A stretch of 64,000 bases of DNA from Longitalea arenae (GTDB lineage Bacteria > Bacteroidota > Bacteroidia > Chitinophagales > Chitinophagaceae), in contig NZ_JAFFJX010000002.1 of the NCBI RefSeq assembly GCF_016924755.1, forward strand, positions 682,001 to 746,000, written 5' to 3'. The notes beneath the pieces are model-generated. The model worked only from the letters and a program-made list of their open reading frames with translations. It searched no databases and was not told where the DNA came from. Within the stretch, counting starts at the first letter, position 1. Each line of letters starts with the position of its first letter. Of this stretch, positions 16,050 to 25,201 are shown one piece after another. A program made the translations under genes and the position numbers.

Positions 16050-17135
16050 CTATTCTGCCTTCAGTCGCAGGTGGTTGATCACTTCTTCCGGTCGCTGGTA
16101 TTCATAGGCGATCTTATCATCGTCCTTCACTTTCTGAACACCTTCAAGCAGGATCCTTTCATCAGCAGAAAGTCCGCCGCTCACTACATACAGATCAGGT
16201 AACTGACCACTAACGCTGATATTCCGCGATCTAACCACATTATTCCTGTCTATGACAAATACATACTTCTTGTCCTGGATTTCGTAAGTCGTTTTTTGCG
16301 GAATGACCAACGCTTTGGAAACAGGTATCGTCATCAACACTTTACCGGTTTCACCGTGTTTTAACAGCCTGTCGGGATTTGGAAACTTTGCGCGGAAGGC
16401 AATATTGCCGGTTTCATTATCGAATTCACTTTCGATGGTTTCAACAACACCTTTATAGGGAAGGGGACGGTTATTGGCTAAGAGCAGGTTTACCTTGCTT
16501 TTGTTTAGATGGCCCCTGGTATTCGCCTGGTACTCGAGGTATTCGGGTTCCGATACATTAAAATAAGCGAACATTTCGCTATTGTCTGAGAGGCTGGTGA
16601 GCAGTTCACCTTCATCGATCAGGCTGCCCAATTTTTTAGGAATGCGGTCGATGGTGCCGTCGAATGGGGCCCTGATCTCGGTAAAGGACAGGTGCAGTTT
16701 TGCCAACGCCATTTCAGCCTTTGCCTGATCGAGTTTCGCCTCGGCCATGGCCTGTTCATTTTTAGAGACGATATTTTTTTCGGCCAGGGACCTTGCATTC
16801 TGCAGTTCTATTTCTGCCGCTTTGGTTTCCGCCTGTGTTTTCAGCACCTCTGCTTCGTATACTTTAGGCATTATCCTGAATAACAATTGGCCTGCTTTTA
16901 CAAACTGGCCTTCATCAACGTAAATGTTTTGCAGAAAACCTTTTTCCTGTGCCCTGATCTCGATGTTCCTGACAGACCGGATCTGTGAAACATATTCCTT
17001 CGTAAAGGAGGTGTCAATTACTGCCGGACTGGTAACTGTATACTTACCGGGTTCTTCTTTTTCTTCTTTGGCAGATTTACAGCCGGTCTGGCATAAGAAT
17101 GCCACCAGGCTTGTGAACAAGACAGTACGCTTCAT
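16050..17135 (-). CDS. RND efflux periplasmic adaptor (membrane fusion protein), lipoprotein
   Basis: A 361-residue HlyD/AcrA-type adaptor that links the RND pump to an outer-membrane channel. The start was set at the ATG at 17135 because it opens a signal sequence with a lipobox (FLCQTGC); the frame extends 29 codons further upstream without sensible content. Barrel-sandwich halves (IRAQEKGFLQNIYVDEGQFVKAGQLLF and IRAPFDGTIDRIPKKLGSLIDEGELL) flank a helical hairpin rich in Ala, Glu and Lys (about 85-140). The C-terminal part has the usual beta-barrel and membrane-proximal strands (VVSGGLSADERILLEGVQKVKDDDKI). It is the first gene of the two-gene pump operon. Confidence 0.92.
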   Translation of the reverse strand: MKRTVLFTSLVAFLCQTGCKSAKEEKEEPGKYTVTSPAVIDTSFTKEYVSQIRSVRNIEIRAQEKGFLQNIYVDEGQFVKAGQLLFRIMPKVYEAEVLKTQAETKAAEIELQNARSLAEKNIVSKNEQAMAEAKLDQAKAEMALAKLHLSFTEIRAPFDGTIDRIPKKLGSLIDEGELLTSLSDNSEMFAYFNVSEPEYLEYQANTRGHLNKSKVNLLLANNRPLPYKGVVETIESEFDNETGNIAFRAKFPNPDRLLKHGETGKVLMTIPVSKALVIPQKTTYEIQDKKYVFVIDRNNVVRSRNISVSGQLPDLYVVSGGLSADERILLEGVQKVKDDDKIAYEYQRPEEVINHLRLKAE

Positions 17136-17352
17136 GATAAAAAATGGGTGATTATTCGGTTTCCAATAGCGGGCTATAACCTCGGTTAGGTTATAAGCGG
17201 CTTTGCGCTCATCTGCAAACAAAACTAGGGAAAGTTTGAGCGCAGCAAAGCAGAAACGGGCTCATTAGCAATTCAACAACATAATTTGTTGCCCTGAACT
17301 GTATATATACGCCGTTCTTTATGCGAAACAGCCCGCTTTTGTTATCCGCTTG

Positions 17353-19788
17353 TTAATTGCCAGCAGGCGATGCCGGTTTGTTGAGCAGATCGTCGTTACT
17401 GACACCTTTCTTTTTAGATACACTTTCTGTGAGCTTTCCAAAATTCCAGGTGAGGGCCAGTACACCGGCGCGCCGGGGAGGAGTTGTGATATTCGTGTTA
17501 TAAAAGTTCTTGTCTTTGGTGATGCTCCTGAAGTCACGCGTTCTTTCGTAATAGTTCACGGCTCTTAAAGAAATGAGGAGTTTGTCTTTGAAGACCTTAT
17601 AGTTGAATGAAACGTTGTGCCAGGGATTTAACGGATAGTTAGTTTGGATAGACCTGATCTCCTGCCATAAACCAAAAAAGCTGCTCACGGTAAATTTTTC
17701 GGTGAACTTATAACTGGTGCTCAGGTTGAAATTGCCGCCAAAACCGTTGTTTGATTGAGAAGCATCTGCATTGTTTGTGACCCTGGCATACCGGAGGGAG
17801 CCATTCACATTCAAATTCCATTTTGGCGTGATCTTCGTACTGAAATTCAGGTTCACTCCTGCAGTATATTCCTTTCCAATGTTCAGGCTGGTGGTAGTAG
17901 TAATACCGGTTTGGGGATCAAAGCTGGCATACCGCAGGATCTTATTGCCGCTATAACTTCCTTCGAGATTGATGCCGGCAAATGTTTTGCCATCGCTATA
18001 CCGGAATTGTGCTGAAAGCGCATGCATTGTTTGCGGGCCCAGATCCGGATTGCCGGTTGAGATATTAAGCGAGTCGTTGTTATTTACAAATGGGTTCAGG
18101 TCATTAATGAATGGCCTTTGCAATCTTTTTGTATAAGCAAGCACCAGTGTGAGGTCCTTACTTAGCTTATTCGTAAATTGAATATTCGGGAGCAGGGTAG
18201 TATAATTATTTTTGACGTTTGTTTTTGATACCACAAAGTCTCCATTTATATTGGTGTATTCAACCCGGGCGCCCACCCGAACACTTGATCTTTTGACTTT
18301 AAAATTGTACATGCCGTACACACTGAGTACATCCTGGGCATATTTGAAATAATCTGTATTGGATAAATTCGTTTTATAGTTCTCCGTTTCTCCATATTTG
18401 ATCTGGCTTTGAAAGTCAGAACTCGCACGGCGTAAGATGGCTTTCAATCCACCTTCCAGCTTTCCTGTTTTGCTGACCGGGATGCTGTTATCGGCCTGGA
18501 TGGTATATTGATTGTTCACGGCATAACTGTTATTGATCAGGTAACGGTCTGTACCGGGGTTATCCTGGAAACTGCTAAGCCTGGAATCCGTTTTACCGAA
18601 TTCTCCCAGGAAGCGAAGGCTGAACTCCCTTTCTTTATTGCGCTTGAACTTTTTTATATAATCACTGCCCACATTCACACCGGGATTTTTGCTGATATTG
18701 TTCAACTGATAATTGCTCACTATTGAAGGGTCATTCAAAAAATCTGTGGTGATGGTTTGGTTGCTCACCGTTTTCTGTGACCAGCTGTCAATATTGGTAT
18801 ACAAACTGATGGTGTTCAGGCTATCCGCTTCAAAACTTAATTCTGCATTCCCAAAGCTCCAGTCTTCACTGGCGTATTGTCCGCCGTCGAGGGTTCTTTT
18901 AGTATATACGTTTTGCGCAGTTGGAATGGTAATATTGGTATTATGCTGCTGAACAGGATCTGAGAAGCCCCGGTTAAAGAAAACGCTGAGGCCGAACTTG
19001 CCAACTTTTGCGTTTCCGTTCAATGCCAAATTGTGCACCTTGTCGCTTGTTCTTGAGAAAGTGGAAAGTGAACCATTATAGCCAACTACTTTTTTCTTTG
19101 TGATAATATTGATCAGTCCGCCTATGCCTTCACCGTCGTATTTGGCAGATGGGGTAGTTATTACTTCTATTTTCGAAATGAGTGTGCCGGGAAATGCTCT
19201 TAAAGCTTCTTTGATATTCCGGGCAAACATGGAAGTTTCCCTGCCATTCAACAGCACCTTAAAATTTGATTTTCCATTCACCTTTATATTATCTTCCCCA
19301 TCTATTGTAATAAACGGTGTTTTTCGCAGGATGTCGATGGCTGTTTCCGTTTTGTTGGCCGGGTCATCTTCCACATTTAATACGACCTTATCGTCTGATT
19401 GCTCTACCATCGGGCGCTGAGCCCTTACTACGACATCTTGTAAAAGGCCTGCCGTTTTGGATAAGACGACAGGATCGAGTTGTATGTCGCCACTCAGCGC
19501 AGTCACAGAAATATCGATCTTTTTTTCTACATAACCGGTGTGGGTGATCGAGAGCAGGTACTGGCCGGTATCTGGCTTATTTAACAGGAAGGCGCCCTGT
19601 TCATTTGTTAAAACCGTTTGCAGGGGCTTCGTGTTATTTAATTTAAAAAGACGTACGGTTGTAAAAGCAAGCGGTTTACTGCTGTCTGCCACGGTTCCTG
19701 ATAACTTGCTAATTGTTTGGGAAAACAAATAGCCGGGCATAATGAATGAACATGCCGGCAGAATGACAAACAGGACAATTTTCTTCAT
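17353..19788 (-). CDS. Outer-membrane beta-barrel receptor (OMP_b-brl_3 type, TonB-dependent-like)
   Basis: An 811-residue outer-membrane protein with a signal peptide (ending LFSQ), a carboxypeptidase-regulatory-like domain (about 25-115), a plug domain (VVVRAQRPMVEQSDDKVVLNV; RKTPFITIDGEDNIKVNGKSNF; IEVITTPSAKYDGEGIGGLINIITKK) and a long beta-barrel. This is the architecture of the Bacteroidota 'outer membrane beta-barrel' family related to TonB-dependent receptors. The cargo is unknown. It is on the same strand as, and 217 bases upstream of, the RND adaptor, but it is not a TolC-like channel. A perfect palindrome lies 34 bases upstream of its start. Confidence 0.85.
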   Translation of the reverse strand: MKKIVLFVILPACSFIMPGYLFSQTISKLSGTVADSSKPLAFTTVRLFKLNNTKPLQTVLTNEQGAFLLNKPDTGQYLLSITHTGYVEKKIDISVTALSGDIQLDPVVLSKTAGLLQDVVVRAQRPMVEQSDDKVVLNVEDDPANKTETAIDILRKTPFITIDGEDNIKVNGKSNFKVLLNGRETSMFARNIKEALRAFPGTLISKIEVITTPSAKYDGEGIGGLINIITKKKVVGYNGSLSTFSRTSDKVHNLALNGNAKVGKFGLSVFFNRGFSDPVQQHNTNITIPTAQNVYTKRTLDGGQYASEDWSFGNAELSFEADSLNTISLYTNIDSWSQKTVSNQTITTDFLNDPSIVSNYQLNNISKNPGVNVGSDYIKKFKRNKEREFSLRFLGEFGKTDSRLSSFQDNPGTDRYLINNSYAVNNQYTIQADNSIPVSKTGKLEGGLKAILRRASSDFQSQIKYGETENYKTNLSNTDYFKYAQDVLSVYGMYNFKVKRSSVRVGARVEYTNINGDFVVSKTNVKNNYTTLLPNIQFTNKLSKDLTLVLAYTKRLQRPFINDLNPFVNNNDSLNISTGNPDLGPQTMHALSAQFRYSDGKTFAGINLEGSYSGNKILRYASFDPQTGITTTTSLNIGKEYTAGVNLNFSTKITPKWNLNVNGSLRYARVTNNADASQSNNGFGGNFNLSTSYKFTEKFTVSSFFGLWQEIRSIQTNYPLNPWHNVSFNYKVFKDKLLISLRAVNYYERTRDFRSITKDKNFYNTNITTPPRRAGVLALTWNFGKLTESVSKKKGVSNDDLLNKPASPAGN

Positions 19789-19821
19789 GAATGGTTGGTT
19801 GGGCTAACGCATGCAAGATTA

Positions 19822-19835
19822 ACGAATATATTCGT
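19822..19835. promoter_or_regulatory. Perfect 14-bp palindrome upstream of the outer-membrane receptor gene
   Basis: ACGAATATATTCGT is a perfect palindrome 34 bases upstream of the receptor start codon (19788, minus strand), a position suited to a repressor. The regulator is not identifiable. Confidence 0.4.
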
Positions 19836-19891
19836 AGAGGGTGGTGTTAAATATGATGAGCGGCGGATCTTACGAGTTGTTAGCATAAAAA

Positions 19892-19919
19892 AGCCCATCC
19901 GGCCAAAGGCGGACAGGCT
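19892..19919 (-). terminator. Terminator of the metallo-beta-lactamase gene
   Basis: An interrupted stem (AGCC/GGCT outer, TCC-GCC/GGC-GGA inner, AAA loop) lies 20 bases downstream of the hydrolase stop codon. On the minus strand it is followed by a run of T (plus-strand AAAAAA at 19887-19892). Confidence 0.7.
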
Positions 19920-19938
19920 CTTACGATCTTATTAATTG

Positions 19939-20808
19939 CTACTGTTGCTCCTTTAATTTCAGGTAATTTGCTTCTATGGCTGATAAACTTTTGTCATATC
20001 CATCCCGGTTAGCGAAAGTTTCAGGGTTATAAGGATCACCCGCTTTTCTTTTTTCATGCAGTTTGAACTGGCTGGCATGAGAGGCTACCCAAAGATCGAA
20101 TGTTATTTTTTTCATTGCGTCCAGGGTATAGGCAAAATCCTTGCTGATATCCGGGTAACCAGGCATGCCCGTCATCTTCGTATCGGGCAAAATGGTGGGG
20201 ATATTTGCAATTAGTACCGTGTAATTTTTCTTTTCGTCGTTTACGGTAACAAGGTAACTGCAGGAGCCTTGTGTATGTCCGGGATGATGTAACAATTCGA
20301 GCCTGGTTCCGCCTAAACTGATGGTATCATGGTCTTTCAACAATCTATCTGCTTTTACAGGCAGGAACAACATACCCTTTCCGCCCATATAATAATCGGA
20401 ATTGCCGCCGTCTGCCAGCACTTTCGCATCTTTTTCATTGACCCACATCTTTGCTTTGGTTTGTTTTTTTATGTCGGCCATGCCCGCCACATGATCAAAG
20501 TGCGCCTGGGTGGTAAGCAGGATCCTGATGTCAGAAAATTGAAAGCCCAGCTGCTCTATGCTTTTCCTGATCAGCGGTACCGACTCTGCCAGGCCGGTAT
20601 TAATAAGTATATGTCCTTTGGGGGTGGCGATCAGGTAACAGGCGAGGTCATAGGTGCCAACATAATACAGGTTGCCCGCAATACGGAATGGTTCTGTGGG
20701 TTCATTCCAGCTTTTATCATTCATTGGTAATGGCCTTAGCTTTTGCGCAAGGGTCAATGAATGTGCGATCAATACCAGGAGAGCAGTTATTACAAATTTT
20801 CTTATCAT
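19939..20808 (-). CDS. Subclass B3 metallo-beta-lactamase-type hydrolase with Gln in the first zinc-ligand position
   Basis: A 289-residue secreted MBL-fold protein (signal peptide ending LAQ) close to subclass B3 beta-lactamases in length and motif order. The metal motif reads TQAHFDHVAG, so the usual first His (position 116 in standard numbering) is Gln, as known for GOB-type enzymes. The other ligands are in place: Asp and His of HFDH, His in HHPGHTQGS and His in VASHASQF. A serine protease-like or glyoxalase pattern is absent. By family it would hydrolyse beta-lactams in the periplasm with one or two zinc ions. Some B3-like proteins have other substrates, so activity against antibiotics is likely but unproven. 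It is monocistronic. Confidence 0.85.
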   Translation of the reverse strand: MIRKFVITALLVLIAHSLTLAQKLRPLPMNDKSWNEPTEPFRIAGNLYYVGTYDLACYLIATPKGHILINTGLAESVPLIRKSIEQLGFQFSDIRILLTTQAHFDHVAGMADIKKQTKAKMWVNEKDAKVLADGGNSDYYMGGKGMLFLPVKADRLLKDHDTISLGGTRLELLHHPGHTQGSCSYLVTVNDEKKNYTVLIANIPTILPDTKMTGMPGYPDISKDFAYTLDAMKKITFDLWVASHASQFKLHEKRKAGDPYNPETFANRDGYDKSLSAIEANYLKLKEQQ

Positions 20809-20872
20809 TTGAGTACTGTTTGACAGGTTTGTAAAATTGCGTCATTTAAACAAAATTCAGACCATAAAAATG

Positions 20873-20916
20873 ATAAAGGTGTGCCTTCCGCCTGAGAGCG
20901 GATGACACACCTTTAT
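20873..20916 (-). terminator. Terminator of the GH2 gene (second GGTGTGCC-type hairpin)
   Basis: Arms ATAAAGGTGTG (20873-20883) and CACACCTTTAT (20906-20916) enclose an inner CCGC/GCGG stem. It lies just downstream of the GH2 stop codon. The flanks GGTGTGCC and GATGACACACCT also occur in the terminator at 4747-4783. Confidence 0.75.
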
Positions 20917-20933
20917 TTCTAGCTGTCACTTGC

Positions 20934-23357
20934 TCAGTTAAATTTCAGGACCACCGCTTGTAACCCGGGTGATTCCAGTTTCACCTCATACGCGCCGCCT
21001 TTGGCAGGTGGCTGCACATACACGATCAGTTGGCCCTGTCTTGCTTTGCGTGTACTGGCTTTATAATCGCCCACATCGTTCGCGTCGCTGTTCTCTATGC
21101 CCAGGAAGCTCGCTTTGTTGGTAACGCTTACGGTTATGGCGTTATCTGCGGCGTACACTTTATGACCTTTTTCGTCGGTAAGAAAAATGGCTATTTGTTG
21201 TACACCGGTCCGTCGATCGATCAGGGGGTCTTTATACACTTCTGCCTTAATCATTTTTACCGCACCGGTAGTGTTAAGCACATCTTTTACCACTTCTTTT
21301 CCGTTGGTATATCCTCTAACAACCAGTTGGCCCGGATGATATACGGTATTCCAGAACAGCATCCGGTTCTTTGCTCCGGCCATTGATCTTTTGCCCAATG
21401 ACTGGCCGTTCAGGAATAATTCGGCTTCGTCACAATTAGTAAAACAGTTCACGCGAATGGAGTCGCCATCGACGCCGTTCCAGGCAGGCGCTGCCTGCCG
21501 GTGACTCCAGATGCCGTTGTCCTCCGATTTTGGAATTGAGGTTGTGCCTATGTAGATCATCGGTTTTGTCGTCCAGATGCTTTGCCGGAAATAGTATTCC
21601 GGTTTGGGGAATCCGCCGAGGTCCAGGAGGCCTGCCTGGTTGCTGCGGTTAGGCCAGGCGCCTGCTTCACCGAGATAATCGACACCTGTCCATAAATATT
21701 GACCTGCCACATAGCTATTGCTTTCAACTGCATGCCACGCGCTGAGCCGCATACCATTCTCACTGTCGTAAATGACGCGATCGGGATAATTTTTATGGTC
21801 CTCGGCAAAGCGGTACTCCTGGTAGTTATAACCAACGATATCCAGGTTGCCGGGATAAGTGGTGGTATTCGACATGACCACACCGGCCAATGCCGCCGTT
21901 ATGGGGCGGGTGGTATCGTATTGTTTCGCTACCTGCACCAGGTGTTTAGATATTTCACCTAACCGGGCAGCCGGTGGATGCGTGGAGTCGTAACCCCGGC
22001 CATAGATCTGCGGGTTGTTACCAGAGTTCAGGATCTCATGCGTGTACGGATCATTGGGATAGTCTATTTCATTGCCGATGCTCCACATAATGATCGAAGG
22101 GCGGTTCCGGTTGCGTAAGATCATATCGCGGAGATCCTGGTCGGCCCAGGCTGCAAAATCAGTATTGTAACCATCCTTGCCCGGCTGCCCTTTGTTCCAG
22201 CCCTGGATCCATTTGTTCTTGCCAACTTCCCATTCGTCAAAGGCTTCATCCATCACTACAAAACCCATTTCATCGCAGAGGCGGTATAAATAATCTGCAT
22301 GCGGATTATGGCTCAGGCGAATGGAATTGCATCCGGCTGCTTTGAGGGTACGGAATCTTCTGATCCATACTTCCTGCGGCACCGCCACGCCCAGTACGCC
22401 GGCATCATCATGTATACATACGCCAAGCAGTTTGGTGTTCACTTCATTGAGGAAAAAACCATTGTTGGCATCATACCGGATCGAGCGAATGCCTACCTTA
22501 TCCGTCCATTCATCCGTTTTTTGTCCGCCTGAAAAAAGGGTCACTTTCAAAGTGTACAAATACGGGTTTGCGATCGACCACAATACGGGGTTGGCAATGG
22601 CAAACGTACAGTTTGCCTCTGTAGCGGCGTTGGTGTCGGCGGTAATTTGTTGTTGTGCAGTAGCTACCGGTTTGCCGTTTTTGTCGGTAAGGGTACATTG
22701 TACCGTCACTGCTTTGCCTGTACTTGTGTTATTGACAACTGAAACATTTACCCTGGCATTGGCTTTTGCTGCGGAAACAAGCGGCGTACTGAATGCTACG
22801 CCCCATTGGTCAATATGCACTGGATTGGTTGCAATGAGGTAAACATTGCGATAAATGCCCGAACCAGTGTACCATCTTGAATCGGCAAAACTGCTATGAT
22901 CTACTTTAACAGCTACTGTATTCTTAGCGCCGGGTTGAAGATACCTGGTGAGCTCATACTGAAAAGGAATGAACCCATTTGGCCGCTTTCCCAGGTAATG
23001 TCCATTGATCCATACCTCGCTGTTCTTATACACGCCATCGAAGTAAATGTAAAGTTGTTTGCCGGTCATAGTCGGTGGCACGGTAAAGGTTTTGCGGTAC
23101 CAGCCGATGCCGCCGGGTAAATAACCGGTGCCGCTGGCCCATTCCTTACTGAAGGGGCCTTCAATACCCCAGTCGTGCGGCAGGTTCAGCGTGCGCCAGC
23201 CGGCATCACTAAACGCCGGTTGCGCTGCGCCTGACTGCTCGCCTTTTTGAAATTTCCAATCTGCATTGAACAAAACCTGTTGTCTGACACCCTGAGCCGG
23301 CAACAGAACCGGCGCCAGGAGAAAGAATAAAATAAAATAATTTAGCTTTCGCTTCAT
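20934..23357 (-). CDS. GH2 glycoside hydrolase, beta-galactosidase-like
   Basis: An 807-residue secreted GH2 enzyme, counted from the ATG at 23357, which opens a clear signal peptide (MKRKLNYFILFFLLAPVLLP); the frame runs 10 codons further upstream. Family motifs are NLPHDWGIEGPF, GIGWYRKTF, the acid/base Glu430 in WSIGNEIDYP and the nucleophile Glu533 in YDSENGMR. IRLSHNPHADYLY is the active-site loop. A DUF4982-like and an Ig-like domain make up the C-terminus. It lies downstream of the SusD gene on the same strand, after a structured intergenic segment, and probably belongs to the same utilization locus (SusC-SusD-GH2). beta-Galactosidase is the likely activity. Confidence 0.88.
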   Translation of the reverse strand: MKRKLNYFILFFLLAPVLLPAQGVRQQVLFNADWKFQKGEQSGAAQPAFSDAGWRTLNLPHDWGIEGPFSKEWASGTGYLPGGIGWYRKTFTVPPTMTGKQLYIYFDGVYKNSEVWINGHYLGKRPNGFIPFQYELTRYLQPGAKNTVAVKVDHSSFADSRWYTGSGIYRNVYLIATNPVHIDQWGVAFSTPLVSAAKANARVNVSVVNNTSTGKAVTVQCTLTDKNGKPVATAQQQITADTNAATEANCTFAIANPVLWSIANPYLYTLKVTLFSGGQKTDEWTDKVGIRSIRYDANNGFFLNEVNTKLLGVCIHDDAGVLGVAVPQEVWIRRFRTLKAAGCNSIRLSHNPHADYLYRLCDEMGFVVMDEAFDEWEVGKNKWIQGWNKGQPGKDGYNTDFAAWADQDLRDMILRNRNRPSIIMWSIGNEIDYPNDPYTHEILNSGNNPQIYGRGYDSTHPPAARLGEISKHLVQVAKQYDTTRPITAALAGVVMSNTTTYPGNLDIVGYNYQEYRFAEDHKNYPDRVIYDSENGMRLSAWHAVESNSYVAGQYLWTGVDYLGEAGAWPNRSNQAGLLDLGGFPKPEYYFRQSIWTTKPMIYIGTTSIPKSEDNGIWSHRQAAPAWNGVDGDSIRVNCFTNCDEAELFLNGQSLGKRSMAGAKNRMLFWNTVYHPGQLVVRGYTNGKEVVKDVLNTTGAVKMIKAEVYKDPLIDRRTGVQQIAIFLTDEKGHKVYAADNAITVSVTNKASFLGIENSDANDVGDYKASTRKARQGQLIVYVQPPAKGGAYEVKLESPGLQAVVLKFN

Positions 23358-23394
23358 ATAGCACAGTTTAAAAATAATTCCCAACATTCGTTAA

Positions 23395-23482
23395 GTACCT
23401 GTTACCGGTTCCCGTTCAGGCAGCATGCCTGCCAATGTTCAAACTGTCGATGACTGGCGACCGGTAACTGGTAACAGGTAAC
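23395..23482 (-). terminator. Structured repeat between SusD and GH2 genes
   Basis: The 88-base segment holds inverted arms CCTGTTACCGG (left) and CCGGTAACTGGTAACAGG (right), the right arm being a near-duplicate of itself, plus an inner GGCA/TGCC hairpin. It may attenuate or process the transcript between SusD and GH2. There is no T-run, so a true terminator is not certain. Confidence 0.4.
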
Positions 23483-23487
23483 TACTA

Positions 23488-25182
23488 TTAGTATCCGCTG
23501 TTTTGTTGGATCTTGTTGTTACTGGCCTGAATTTCGGCACGGGGTATTGGCAGCCAATAATGTTTGGTCTCGAATTTACGGCCGTCGAGGGCCACTTTGG
23601 GGGCATAGCTTAAGGTGCTGCCATTTTTTGTGATCGTAATTCCGCCGGCTGGTTTGTTTTCCGTGATCTCGGCGATCTTCCATCTTCTTACATCATAAAA
23701 ACGATGCTCTTCAAATGCGAGTTCCACGCGCCGTTCATAACGGATCGCATCACGCATTTGCGTTTGCGACAAACCTGCAGGCAGGGCCGGCATATTAACG
23801 CCTGCTCTTTGCCGCACCAGGTTCAGGGCTGTGCGGGCCGACAGTGTTGAACCGGGGGGCACGACGTCTGCACCATAGGCTTCGTTGGCAGCTTCAGCGA
23901 AATTCAATAATACTTCAGCATAGCGGATATAATACCAGGGTTGAAAGCCGGCATTGCCCCAGGGATTCTGTAATGGATAAGCGTCGTTCATGAACTTCTT
24001 TAAGTAATAGCCGGTTTTGGAAGTGTTCCAGTTGTCGGGACCATCCTTGCTATCCTTACCACCAGGCACAAAGGTTTCAATAGTACTGCCGCGATAGCTG
24101 GCGCCATTGTACAGTATGGTAGCATAAAAACGTTTGTCACGCCCAAAATAAGGATTGTTGGGATCATAGCCGGAAGTAGGATCGGTGATCGCTTTGCCAT
24201 TGTCCATCTGGTAATCGTCTACCAGGTTTTGCAAAGGCAGGTTACCGCCCCAGCCGCCATAACTGTTAGGCCCGTTGGCTATTTCGAGGTGGGTATGACC
24301 GGCGTTTTTTGTATACAGGCGCACAAAGATAGATTCGTTATTGTCGCCATTGAGGAACAGGTTGCCATAACCGCCGGAATAAATGCTGTATTTGTTCAAC
24401 CCGATCACGGCCTGCGCAGCGGTAACCGCTGCCTGCCAGCTGCCGGCGGCGTATAAGGGGCTGGCCGCATATAACAGCAATCTTGATTTAAGCGCCAGGG
24501 CAGCGCCTTTGGTGGCCCGGCCCAGCAGCCAGCTGCCATCGTTGTTCAAAGGCAATAATGCAGCCGCCTCGTCGAGTTGCGCAACGGCATAATCGATCGA
24601 TTCTTTCAGGGAAGCTCTGTTGAACAGGGATTCTTCCTGCAGGTTATCGGTGAGATTATATACGTTATCGCCCATCAATATCACACCGCCATAATTTCTG
24701 ATAAGGTCATGGTAGCGGAAAGCCCTGATGAATTTCAATTCGCCCAACAATTTGTCTTTATGCGGACCGCTCATGGTTACTTTTTCAATATTGTTGATGG
24801 CAAAATTGCAATCGCGAATACCGCGGTAACTGCGCCCCCAGATGGTGCCGGCGATGCCGGTATTCTCCGGCGCCAGTAGTCCTTTCTGCACGAGCCAGGT
24901 GTTGTCATCGTTATTATACATTGATTCATCGGTAAGCGAGCTCCACATGGCGTATTCAAAACCACGGCCGAAGCCGGGATTGGTGCCGTCGCCCTCCTTA
25001 TCCTGTAAGCGGATGCCTACATAGCGGGCGTACACATAATCTTCGAACAGCGCAGAGTCTGCCAGGATAGCATCTTCCGAAACGCGGTCTGTTGGCTGTA
25101 CATCCAGGAAATTTTTTTTGCACGAGGTGATCGCTGTTGCAAGAACAGCGCTATATATGATATTTCTGAATATTCTTTGCAT
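23488..25182 (-). CDS. SusD/RagB-family glycan-binding lipoprotein
   Basis: A 564-residue surface lipoprotein of the SusD family. It has a signal sequence with lipobox (ATAITSC), followed by KKNFLDVQPTDRVSEDAI, the usual SusD start. TPR-like helices and the C-terminal signature (IRYERRVELAFEEHRFYDVRRWKIAE, near residue 485-510, and HYWLPIPRAEIQ at the end) confirm the family. The ATG at 25182 is used; a TTG three codons earlier also opens the frame. It lies 19 bases downstream of the SusC gene and probably forms the lid of that transporter for an oligosaccharide released by the nearby GH2 enzyme. Confidence 0.93.
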   Translation of the reverse strand: MQRIFRNIIYSAVLATAITSCKKNFLDVQPTDRVSEDAILADSALFEDYVYARYVGIRLQDKEGDGTNPGFGRGFEYAMWSSLTDESMYNNDDNTWLVQKGLLAPENTGIAGTIWGRSYRGIRDCNFAINNIEKVTMSGPHKDKLLGELKFIRAFRYHDLIRNYGGVILMGDNVYNLTDNLQEESLFNRASLKESIDYAVAQLDEAAALLPLNNDGSWLLGRATKGAALALKSRLLLYAASPLYAAGSWQAAVTAAQAVIGLNKYSIYSGGYGNLFLNGDNNESIFVRLYTKNAGHTHLEIANGPNSYGGWGGNLPLQNLVDDYQMDNGKAITDPTSGYDPNNPYFGRDKRFYATILYNGASYRGSTIETFVPGGKDSKDGPDNWNTSKTGYYLKKFMNDAYPLQNPWGNAGFQPWYYIRYAEVLLNFAEAANEAYGADVVPPGSTLSARTALNLVRQRAGVNMPALPAGLSQTQMRDAIRYERRVELAFEEHRFYDVRRWKIAEITENKPAGGITITKNGSTLSYAPKVALDGRKFETKHYWLPIPRAEIQASNNKIQQNSGY

Positions 25183-25201
25183 TGCTGACAATTGATGGTT
25201 T

